From: Moritella sp.
GTDB lineage: Bacteria > Pseudomonadota > Gammaproteobacteria > Enterobacterales > Moritellaceae
NCBI RefSeq assembly: GCF_013215705.1
Contig: NZ_JABSQR010000029.1
Location: forward strand, 1-64,000
DNA: 64,000 nucleotides
Direction of reading: 5' to 3'
The number at the start of each line of letters is the position of its first letter. The stretch's first letter is position 1. A model generated the notes under the pieces. The model was not told where the DNA came from, did no database searches, and saw only the letters and a program-made list of their open reading frames with translations. Positions 8,227 through 15,361 of this stretch are shown here, piece after piece. Both the position numbers and the translations under genes were made by a program.

Positions 8227-8546
8227 GATTTATTCCTCATAATAATATCCAAAAAGTGCTTAGGGTCTTTTGATACGGCTTTAGCCAGTGCATTTAAGCC
8301 GGTTAAAATATGCGGCGCAACATACGCCGCAATGCCAATAATCCCCGTTTTTAAATCATCATTCAGACCAAGCCAAGTGCAAAAGATTTCCGCAATGTAA
8401 GCTGACAAAATGGCCATCAGCACCGACATAAAATAATGAAAAAAGGTAATACGGGTACCAGACATATACATTTGCGTTGCCGCGGCCAGTAACGACAACA
8501 AACACAGCTGCCCCCACTGACGAATAAAAATAATCAGTTCTTCCAT
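8223..8546 (-). CDS. Phage holin-like membrane protein (LydA-like)
   Basis: The protein has 107 aa and three hydrophobic segments: IRQWGQLCLLSLLAAATQMY, FFHYFMSVLMAILSAYIAEIF and IIGIAAYVAPHILTGLNALA. It ends in a short charged tail. Size and topology fit class I/LydA-type phage holins. Its start overlaps the portal gene stop (TGATG) and its stop overlaps the next holin-like gene, so the three genes are probably translated together. Two adjacent holin-like genes may be a holin/antiholin pair, which is inference. Confidence 0.6.
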   Translation of the reverse strand: MEELIIFIRQWGQLCLLSLLAAATQMYMSGTRITFFHYFMSVLMAILSAYIAEIFCTWLGLNDDLKTGIIGIAAYVAPHILTGLNALAKAVSKDPKHFLDIIMRNKS

Positions 8547-9586
8547 CAGTCTTCACTCCTCGGGTTTAAGTCGGAATACTCTGGCACTGAAAATTCAATA
8601 TGCAGTGCCGCGGGTAAATACTCGTTAATCTCCATCATATCTTGCTGCATAGGCACCACTTCATTGTTGTAATACGCGCGAGTGATTTTATCTAGGTCAC
8701 CAAAGCCCGGACTATCACCGGATGTTTGCCCGCTTAATGCTTCTTGGGCGCGATGCATACTCAACATATCGTTTAACGTCATCTTCTTAATGCGCTCAAA
8801 TTCATCCTTGGTCGATATATCACCCACCGGAATAATCTTAATTGCCTTCTCTGCATCAGCCTTACCACTGCGGTTATTAATAAACAGACTGCGGAAATTA
8901 CCCACACCGCGAGAATCTTTGATCGCTGCTTTCAAATCATCTTCATCTTCGGTCGATAAATTGGGATCCGCCATCGAAAAGATAAACCCCATGTGTGCGC
9001 CGTTCTTGTAATACTTACGGCGGAACAGGGTGGCATCTTCATTCAATAACGCAGACTGAATACCGCCATAATATTGAGGGATTCCATAGATACCCTGGTT
9101 CGGGTCGTATTCTTTTAGGTGGATAACTTCGCCTTTCTTAAAACGCAGGACCTTGCCATTACTTAACCGTTGCGCATAAACACCAGGTGTCGAGGTATAG
9201 CGCATAGATAGCGCAGGTAAATGCCTTAATTTAATGACGTTACCGAATGCATTTTTAATGATCTGCAAATATGCATTCGCCGCCCAACAATAATCAAACG
9301 CAAACTTCTTAAAGGTGCGCTGCGTTAATAGCGCATTAGGCTTAAACCATTTCAAAATCATATTGCGTTTAAAATATAAAATAGGGCCATGTTGGGCATT
9401 TACCCGTAGCAATTTAATCAAGCCGGCTAAACTCACGGGCGGTGAATATAACCCATCCATATCTGCGTAAAGCCCGATGTATTCGGTCATGCGATTGTCT
9501 AAACACGGCTCAGGGTCACCAAAGCTAAAGGTGTCGATAGATTTGCTTTTAACCGGTTCAGTGGTCGTACTCTTAGTTGAATTCAT
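8546..9586 (-). CDS. Phage portal protein, P2 gpQ type
   Basis: The 346-aa protein fits the P2 gpQ/PBSX portal family in length. Characteristic parts are SPPVSLAGLIKLLRVN..HG near residue 50, KWFKPNALLT, the EVIHLKEYDPNQGIYGIPQYYGG motif, and MHRAQEALSGQTSGDSPGFGDLDKITRAYYNNEV near the end. The portal is the dodecameric DNA gate of the phage head to which terminase docks. The start overlaps the terminase stop (TAATG). The frame is intact although the neighbouring scaffold gene is broken. Confidence 0.92.
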   Translation of the reverse strand: MNSTKSTTTEPVKSKSIDTFSFGDPEPCLDNRMTEYIGLYADMDGLYSPPVSLAGLIKLLRVNAQHGPILYFKRNMILKWFKPNALLTQRTFKKFAFDYCWAANAYLQIIKNAFGNVIKLRHLPALSMRYTSTPGVYAQRLSNGKVLRFKKGEVIHLKEYDPNQGIYGIPQYYGGIQSALLNEDATLFRRKYYKNGAHMGFIFSMADPNLSTEDEDDLKAAIKDSRGVGNFRSLFINNRSGKADAEKAIKIIPVGDISTKDEFERIKKMTLNDMLSMHRAQEALSGQTSGDSPGFGDLDKITRAYYNNEVVPMQQDMMEINEYLPAALHIEFSVPEYSDLNPRSED

Positions 9587-11385
9587 TATGCGGCATCTAA
9601 TCCTATTGATGTTCTGGTGCTCGAGCTGTCACCAGATAATGGTTCGTAAATCATGGCGTGCATGATTGCCCAGGCAATATCAGCATGGCCTGTGGCGGCG
9701 GTGCGGTTGGTTGCATAGCTGATTTGGTCACCAACCACTTTCTTGCGAATGTTAATAAAACTGCTGGCAACCATTACTGAGCCTTCATCGAATTCAAAAC
9801 GCTTCTTGCCAATGACATTAAGCGCCTTAATCACCATCTTGTTTTTATTGTGTGGGTTGTAATGGATTGGCATCGCCAGCGGGAAGAATTTTTGAATGAG
9901 TTCAAACACACCCAAGCCCATACCGGTGGTATCAACCCCGATATGCACAACATGGTATTTAAGGGTGAGTTCTTTAATTTCACTGGCCATGGTTTCAAAA
10001 TCGTTACCACTTAAATTAAGTGATTCCAACAACCTGAATTTATCATCAGGTCCAAGCGGTAAACTTAAGACCACCACCGAGGCAATGTCTCGCGTTCGCG
10101 CAGGGTCAAAACCAATAACAACTGGCTTCATGGCATAAGGGCGTGACCAAGTTGGGTCAAAGTCAGTCCATTTCTTACTATTACCCACGCAAGCCATCAG
10201 CTGCTTAAGGCTAAACGCACTGTGGGCATCATCAATAAACTTGCACATAAAGAGATTATCAAACTCTTCTTTGGAGTATTCATTCTCCAGCATGCTGATA
10301 TCAATGCGGTCAAAGCCTTGTTCCACCACATCATAAACATTGAGCTTTTGACGCCAGATACCATCATCACAAAGCAAGCCATGTTTTAAGGTTTTGCGGC
10401 TAACATCGATGGCAAATTCGGGATCATTACAGGCTTTTGTTTTTCGGTACCAGCGACCATTCCACAAGTCATAAGCTTCATGGCTGGTTACCGATGGGGT
10501 ACTGAAATAGGTAATACGAAAATCTTTGTGGGTCGCCATTGCCTGGGCAAGACTGCGTAACTCTTTAAACTTCGGGATCCAAAACACTTCATCAATATAC
10601 AAGTCGCCAGATGCCGATTGTGCAGTCCTGGCATTGGTTGATTTGAAATACAGTGTTGTTGTCTTGCCTTTGTTACGCATGGTCAGTGGTGAGCCGCTTA
10701 GCTCAATACCAAACTGTTCACGACATAAGGCAATAATATTGGCTTTGAATATCTCCGCCTGGTCCCGCGATGCTGAAATGAAGATCTTATTACGACCATT
10801 CACCACCGCATCATAAAACGCTTCAAACGCAAAATAGAAAGTCGCGCCGATTTGGCGTGGTTTAAGAATAAAGCGGCTACGATAATCTTGATGTTCAAAC
10901 CAGTGTAATTGGTGTGGGTAGAGCAGGTTGTCTTTGAGTTCGTCCAGCATTTCTTTGGTGATACTAGATACATCATTTTTAATCTTCTTCTGGCGCCTCT
11001 TACTTTTACTGGTTCGCTCACTGGTTTGTTCATGTTGGGGAGCCGCAGGCGCATTACCGTATTTTTTCGTTATACCGGCACTGGGCAAGCGAGACTGATT
11101 TAACGCACATTGCTGTTTGGTCAGAAAATCCAGTTCTTTATAATCCGCTTCACTCTTATCGTCACGATCTGCCAATAACACAATACGTCGTGCAATCGCT
11201 GTCTCGGCATTAAGCGACGGGCACAACTCATTCCAACTGCCATCATCCGCCCAACGTCGTAATGACCTTGCACTCGGCATACCTTCAATTTGTGAAATTT
11301 CATCAAACGTCAGCCCACCAAAAATATAATGGTCGCGCGCCGTTTTAATAATTTCGGTTGTATATCGGGGAGTCCTCGGTTTCAT
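9586..11385 (-). CDS. Phage terminase large subunit ATPase, P2 gpP type
   Basis: I chose the ATG at 11385 (599 aa) over the TTG at 11415. The protein has an N-terminal helix-turn-helix (LTFDEISQIEGMPSARSLRRW). The ATPase domain has a Walker A-like KPRQIGAT, Walker B DLYIDEVFW and coupling motif TYFSTPSV. A C-terminal nuclease domain begins at VIGFDPARTRD and has GVDTTGMG later on. Terminase cuts and pumps concatemeric DNA into the prohead through the portal. The gene diverges from the scaffold gene, as P and O do in P2. It seems intact. Confidence 0.92.
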   Translation of the reverse strand: MKPRTPRYTTEIIKTARDHYIFGGLTFDEISQIEGMPSARSLRRWADDGSWNELCPSLNAETAIARRIVLLADRDDKSEADYKELDFLTKQQCALNQSRLPSAGITKKYGNAPAAPQHEQTSERTSKSKRRQKKIKNDVSSITKEMLDELKDNLLYPHQLHWFEHQDYRSRFILKPRQIGATFYFAFEAFYDAVVNGRNKIFISASRDQAEIFKANIIALCREQFGIELSGSPLTMRNKGKTTTLYFKSTNARTAQSASGDLYIDEVFWIPKFKELRSLAQAMATHKDFRITYFSTPSVTSHEAYDLWNGRWYRKTKACNDPEFAIDVSRKTLKHGLLCDDGIWRQKLNVYDVVEQGFDRIDISMLENEYSKEEFDNLFMCKFIDDAHSAFSLKQLMACVGNSKKWTDFDPTWSRPYAMKPVVIGFDPARTRDIASVVVLSLPLGPDDKFRLLESLNLSGNDFETMASEIKELTLKYHVVHIGVDTTGMGLGVFELIQKFFPLAMPIHYNPHNKNKMVIKALNVIGKKRFEFDEGSVMVASSFINIRKKVVGDQISYATNRTAATGHADIAWAIMHAMIYEPLSGDSSSTRTSIGLDAA

Positions 11386-11454
11386 AACTGGCCTGTTGGT
11401 AAGAACAAGCGCCAAGTTTATAACCCTAAAACACGTAATTCTTTAAGAAAATTT

Positions 11455-11493
11455 CCGCGTTATTCCGCTTTCGCCAAGATCGGAATAACGCGG
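11455..11493. promoter_or_regulatory. 13-bp perfect inverted repeat between divergent phage late genes
   Basis: CCGCGTTATTCCG (11455-11467) and its exact complement CGGAATAACGCGG (11481-11493) are separated by 13 nt. The repeat lies between the divergent terminase and scaffold genes, where P2-type phages carry back-to-back late promoters controlled by a zinc-finger activator. It could be an activator/operator site or a strong RNA hairpin in either leader. It is much longer than the short dyad known for P2 Ogr. Confidence 0.55.
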
Positions 11494-11575
11494 ATTTAAT
11501 GTGATGGATTAAGGCCTGTTCTGCGGGCAAAATTGATTTCACTTAGTTCAACTTTGACATTAAACAGGAAACAAC

Positions 11576-12312
11576 ATGGCTCAATTACGCACTATTCCAC
11601 TTGCCATTGCCGCCATGGGGTTAACGGTAGATGGTCGTGAAATATCAGAAAAAGATATCGACGATATTGTTACCACCTACAACTATAAAAAGTACGGCGC
11701 ACGCATCAATTTAGACCACGAATGTAATTGGTCAGGTTGGACTGCGAAGAACCTCAGCAACCTTGATATTAAGGGCGGTATGTTGGGTGATGTGATCGGA
11801 TTAAGCACAGGTGAAAATGAAGACGGTATTAAAGTGCTATACGCCGAACGCGTCATTTGTTCAGTTGAACCAGGCTGTGTATTTCAGCATTGAGATTGAC
11901 CGTGATTTTATGAAGTCAGGACAAACCTATTTAACGGGGCTTGCCGTAACGGATTATCCCGCGAGTACCTACACCGACCGCATTCACTTTGGTCAAAAAG
12001 ACAACACTAATCATACACCCTCAGATACTGACCTATTAAAGGTGTCATTAGCGTTAGAAGAAGCGGCCAAACCCACCAAGAGCCTGTTTAAAAAACTCTT
12101 TAATTTTAATAAGGATGATGACGACATGAACCGCGAAGAATTTGCCGCCGCAATGACCGATGCGCTCGGTGGCCCATTGCTGAAATTTAGCCAAGCGCTC
12201 GAAGCCAATACCCAAGCAACGCAAGTGCTCTTTGCTAAACAAGGCACTGCGTCAGCACTGTTAGATGATGTGAATACCGACAAGTTGACCGACAAAAATG
12301 TTGATAAACCAA
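11576..12312 (+). pseudogene. Capsid-scaffold protein, P2 gpO type, frameshifted and truncated
   Basis: The gene starts at an ATG with an AGGAAA ribosome site. The first frame (11576-11893) reads LRTIPLAIAAMGLTVDGREI and YGARINLDHE, typical of the gpO scaffold/protease N-terminus. Near 11835-11845 the family sequence shifts into the frame of TPNASFVQLNQA..FSIEIDRDF, then TYLTGLAVTDYPAS, and continues through a helical scaffold region (FAAAMTDALGGPLLKFSQALE). Similarity ends near DKPTN (about 12312), where the frame runs into unrelated sequence. The major capsid gene that should follow is absent, so the phage cannot be functional. Confidence 0.85.
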
Positions 12313-12549
12313 CTAATGTATTTATTTTTGGTATTAGCCCCAATTTATCAGATTATTATTTACAAGTTGAATTTTTATTAGAATTAATTAATGGGATAGA
12401 GTCATTTGAAATAAAAGATCTTGAAAATAGAAAATCGTTCTATCATTTGATGTATTTTGAGAAATACCTTTATTAAAGATAATCTTGATGATATGGCGCA
12501 GGAAGACGTGTTTGATGATTTTAAACTTAAGTACAGATATAGTCTGTAA
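12313..12549 (+). pseudogene. Fragment of an unidentified gene fused behind gpO
   Basis: Downstream of the gpO-like part the same frame encodes about 54 residues of different, AT-rich character (VFIFGISPNLSDYYLQVEF...) and stops at 12476. Shifting frame at about 12468 continues sensibly as FIKDNLDDMAQEDVFDDFKLKYRYSL to a TAA at 12547-12549. It is therefore the 5'-truncated, frameshifted end of another gene. I do not recognise the family. The acidic, aromatic composition is reminiscent of small accessory or immunity-type proteins, but nothing firmer can be said. Confidence 0.5.
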
Positions 12550-12658
12550 GCCCATCTAGTTGGAAAGAGTCTACATAAAGATGTTAATTATTTTTCGTTG
12601 ATATAAGGTCGCTAGTGAAAAATTATATTATGCAAATACGTCCCTTCAACAAATAGCC

Positions 12659-12853
12659 TCAAAATCTAGGGAGTGACATCAACCACGATATTCCACTCAT
12701 TAGTATCCAATAAAATACAAACCGCCATGACACCGCCATGATATATTTTCTAGAGAGCTCTATGTGTAACTCAAAGGGATATTTGAGATAAACGGGATAG
12801 AGCGATGCTGCGATAGAAAGTATGATTATGCTTAAGGTGACAATGAAAAACAT
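12659..12853 (-). CDS. Possible small hydrophobic membrane protein
   Basis: This is a 64-aa frame with two or three hydrophobic stretches: VTLSIIILSIAASLYPVYL and FVFYWILMSGISWLM. The start is ATG at 12853 with only a weak AGGT upstream. It lies antisense at the edge of a decayed region and could be a chance frame. It could also be a cassette- or toxin-type small membrane protein. I have no family match. Confidence 0.25.
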   Translation of the reverse strand: MFFIVTLSIIILSIAASLYPVYLKYPFELHIELSRKYIMAVSWRFVFYWILMSGISWLMSLPRF

Positions 12854-13288
12854 GAACGTACCTATTTTAGCTGGAGTGAAATAGAACTAGAAGAATTAAT
12901 AAAAGAACTTAGAGACCAGTCAGTTGTTCAGGCACCTGGATTGTTAGTGCTTAACTAACCTGAAGACTGGAAGGTAATGCAAGTTTCAAAACTTAATAAT
13001 AGTGGATACCCATTATTGAAATGTTGGTTTAATACTAAAGACTATGCCGAGAAAAATAGGGGGCGTGTTGTTTTTGGTTGGGTAATATTTAAAGAATAGG
13101 ACTTTCTTCAGGCGCAACACCACGCGATATGGACTGATGATAATGGCCAGTATTTAGATGTTACACCTGATAATATCGATATAGACGAAATATACTTTTT
13201 AGCCGACGGTCGTACCCCATTCGATTATACAAACCATGTAGGTCCAGTTAGTTTTTGGTTCAATCCTAGCTCTAAGGAAGGCTTATGA
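12839..13288 (+). pseudogene. Decayed hypothetical gene with two in-frame stops
   Basis: A single frame reads coherently for about 145 codons: TYFSWSEIELEELIKELRDQ, then PLLKCWFNTKDYAEKNRGRVVFGWVIFKE, then HHAIWTDDNGQYLDVTPD, and ends SFWFNPSSKEG before TGA (13286-13288). It is interrupted by TAA after LLVLN and TAG after IFKE. The HAIW...DVTP pattern resembles a small conserved hypothetical family of the GWxIxE...HAVW...DVTP type, of unknown function. The attC-like site just downstream suggests it was the gene of an integron cassette. Confidence 0.6.
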
Positions 13289-13379
13289 AGAGCTAATGAG
13301 CAGCGAGTTAAGTTTAAGGTTTTGGAATGTTAATCACAGTCTGGCATTGTAAGAAATAGCTAAGCACTAGCTTGAAAAC

Positions 13380-13464
13380 ACTTAACAAGAAAATAAAAGA
13401 TCGCCCACAAAGACGCGTGTGCTGGACCGTCGCTGCGCTCCGGCCCTTTATTTTGGCGTTAATT
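13380..13464 (+). other. attC-like integron cassette recombination site
   Basis: The 85-bp stretch starts ACTTAAC, which fits RYYYAAC, and ends GTTAATT, one base off GTTRRRY. The outer arms pair extensively: TTAAC..AAAATAAA (from 13382) with TTTATTTT..GTTAA (to 13462). The middle holds a GC-rich imperfect hairpin (GGACCGTCGC/CTCCGGCC). This is the size and layout of attC sites that IntI recombines. It follows the broken gene at 12839-13288 in cassette orientation. No integrase gene or second attC was seen. Confidence 0.45.
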
Positions 13465-13879
13465 CATTTCTCTTAGCTCTATTAAACATAATGACAGACT
13501 GAACTGAGGCGATTAAATGATGGCCAACTGGTGACTATACACAACCACATGTGGATATGTGCGAAGAAGGGGGAATTCAATAAGTCACCCACAATTAGCT
13601 AAAATAGGTAAATATAAGCTAATAAAAAGACCTCAATGAGGCCTTATTTTTAGCTTGCTAAACGTACATGAGGTCGACATGTGAGCACGGATAAATAATA
13701 AGTAAGTACATTTAAGTGCTTGAATCTAATGTGAAAATACCTTCTGGTGATTTTTTTATTTATGCATTTTCCAGTTTAATTGTCTATATTATTAATAACG
13801 AGGTTGAAAATATTAAGATCTTATCTTCGCTAATAATTCGCCCTCAGGATCAATTCTGTATTATCTAGGAGCATTAGTG
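13465..13879. other. Intergenic region at the island/core border
   Basis: This stretch has no gene I can support. It holds the terminator-like hairpin at 13624-13651. An AT-rich segment at 13740-13830 (ttaattgtctatattattaat) should contain the promoter of the STAS-to-HPt operon. No convincing sigma-54 -24/-12 pair was found. Confidence 0.4.
13624..13651. terminator. Bidirectional terminator-like hairpin
   Basis: CCTC and GAGG flank a 3-nt loop, extended outward by AAG/CTT and A/T pairs with one mismatch. An A-run lies before it and a T-run (TTATTTTT) after it, so it could terminate transcription from either side. It separates the mobile island from the syp-like operon. Confidence 0.55.
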
Positions 13880-14215
13880 ATGGAAATGTTACGACCTCAT
13901 AATGGAATCATAATTTTAAAGATACCTACCGATCTTGATACTGAAAACGTTGTTAGCTTACAGCCGAGGTTGGAAGCATTAGTTGATAAACATGCTGAAA
14001 ATATAATTTTAGATTTTACCAATGTTTCCTTTATCGACTCAACAGGTATTGGTGCTATTGTTTTTTTATTTAAAAGACTTACCTCACAACGCCGTACGCT
14101 CTCCTTACTCAAAGTATCTGGCCAGCCCTATAAATTAATGACCATGTTACGTGTTGAAAATGCAATTCCTTTTATCGAAAATATTACTGAATGTGAGAGT
14201 AATCGCTCGGCATAA
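13880..14215 (+). CDS. STAS-domain protein, SypA/anti-sigma antagonist-like
   Basis: I chose the ATG at 13880 (111 aa) because AGGA lies 9 nt upstream; the GTG at 13877 is an alternative. The whole protein is one STAS domain: alternating strands (GIIILKIP, NIILDFTNVSFID) and the phosphorylation motif DSTGIGAI with Ser54. In SpoIIAA/RsbV and in SypA of Vibrio fischeri this Ser is phosphorylated by an RsbW-type kinase and dephosphorylated by a PP2C phosphatase. Both partner domains are fused in the protein at 18179. It is the first gene of the operon, so it is probably the output switch of that module. Confidence 0.88.
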   Translation: MEMLRPHNGIIILKIPTDLDTENVVSLQPRLEALVDKHAENIILDFTNVSFIDSTGIGAIVFLFKRLTSQRRTLSLLKVSGQPYKLMTMLRVENAIPFIENITECESNRSA

Positions 14216-14236
14216 TTAAATGCCGTAAGGTATTGA

Positions 14237-15361
14237 ATGAAACAACTATTGCTATGGATAGCTATTTGTATGTCTTTATCGGCATGCACAAATTGGCCTA
14301 AAGAGGGCTATTTTGATAATGTAGCAAGACATACAAAGGAACGAATATATTTTAAACAGCATTATGATTATTTGAATCTACATTTTTCAGTGGCCAAATT
14401 ACGAGGCGCAAAAACGTGTATTCCGGCATATGTAAAAAAAGTAGAAAGAATTAATAGTCGTGTGGATAAATCAATTTCGATTGAAGATCTGAAACATGTA
14501 AAAGTCGAAATTGCCATTCTAGAACAACATATTACTGATGTAATTGTTCATCTAAATAGTACTAGTAGTAATACCAATTGTGCACTGCCCCCTCAATTAT
14601 TGACGTCTAATTTTGTTCACCCTTTGATTTATCAACTTGATCTTTTGTTATATTGCGCTCCACAATTTGAAGAGGGTAACGCAATTATGACTGAATTGTA
14701 CAAAGTGTGCCTTCGGCAAGTCAGTTTTTTACTGTTAGATAATCCTAAAATTATTATTCAATATACTAAGTATAAGTTACTTAAAGAGCCCACAAGTCCA
14801 AACATAGATGCGTTAACAATTAATTACAGCAAAAATATTCTTGTTCATAACGTCGATACCATTATAGATAGATCGAGTGAAGTGATAGCTGTTTCAGCTA
14901 AGAGTAATGATGAAGATTATGATGATATAATGCGTCAGTATTTACTCTTTGATCAGGTACCAAGCGTGAACGTTCAGCTATTATCTCAATCACAGTTAAT
15001 CATTGAACAACAACATACTCCAGCTCAAATTCATGAAATTCGTATATCTAATACCAAGCCTAATAATTATGCCGAGGGGGAATTCGCTACCAGTTTAGGT
15101 AATGTTGAATTACTTAATTTACGCACAGATGTGATCCTCAATTATGTCTCTAGTCTAGCTGCGAACCCAAATCAAAACAAAGTTGCATACGAAGAACTAA
15201 GACTTGGTGCGATACCACCATTAGCGCCAGTAATTAGCACGCTTATCTGGCAATCAAAGAATAATAAAGAGGTAGACCATAAAGTTAAAAACTGGCGGTT
15301 TTTGTTGAACAGTGGTGAATTATTTAGTGATGCGGCGTTGCCTAAAGGGATCACTTTATGA
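14237..15361 (+). CDS. Putative lipoprotein of the syp-like operon
   Basis: The protein has 374 aa. The N-terminus is a lipoprotein signal (LLLWIAICMSLSAC) with a lipobox LSAC and Cys17, followed by Thr-Asn, which favours outer-membrane sorting. The rest is soluble and mixed alpha/beta with no domain I recognise. The C-terminal half (from about residue 255) includes a low-polarity strand-rich part. Its stop overlaps the start of the SLBB protein (ATGA). It occupies the place of sypB in the V. fischeri locus, but it shows no OmpA peptidoglycan-binding motif, so homology is not established. It may be a periplasmic partner of the exporter. Confidence 0.65.
   Translation: MKQLLLWIAICMSLSACTNWPKEGYFDNVARHTKERIYFKQHYDYLNLHFSVAKLRGAKTCIPAYVKKVERINSRVDKSISIEDLKHVKVEIAILEQHITDVIVHLNSTSSNTNCALPPQLLTSNFVHPLIYQLDLLLYCAPQFEEGNAIMTELYKVCLRQVSFLLLDNPKIIIQYTKYKLLKEPTSPNIDALTINYSKNILVHNVDTIIDRSSEVIAVSAKSNDEDYDDIMRQYLLFDQVPSVNVQLLSQSQLIIEQQHTPAQIHEIRISNTKPNNYAEGEFATSLGNVELLNLRTDVILNYVSSLAANPNQNKVAYEELRLGAIPPLAPVISTLIWQSKNNKEVDHKVKNWRFLLNSGELFSDAALPKGITL

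Noticed and set aside
8682-9011. 109-aa frame antisense to the portal gene
   Set aside because: It is the complement of a confidently identified coding sequence, with a Ser/Leu/Ile-rich shadow product.
10526-10816. 96-aa frame antisense to the terminase gene
   Set aside because: It is the complement of the intact terminase ATPase region and has no ribosome site.
12011-12343. 110-aa frame antisense to the gpO remnant
   Set aside because: It is the complement of the scaffold helical region. Its composition is that of a shadow frame.
14237-15361. Lipoprotein as a clear SypB homolog
   Set aside because: It occupies the sypB position, but no OmpA-type peptidoglycan-binding motif is visible, so homology was not claimed.
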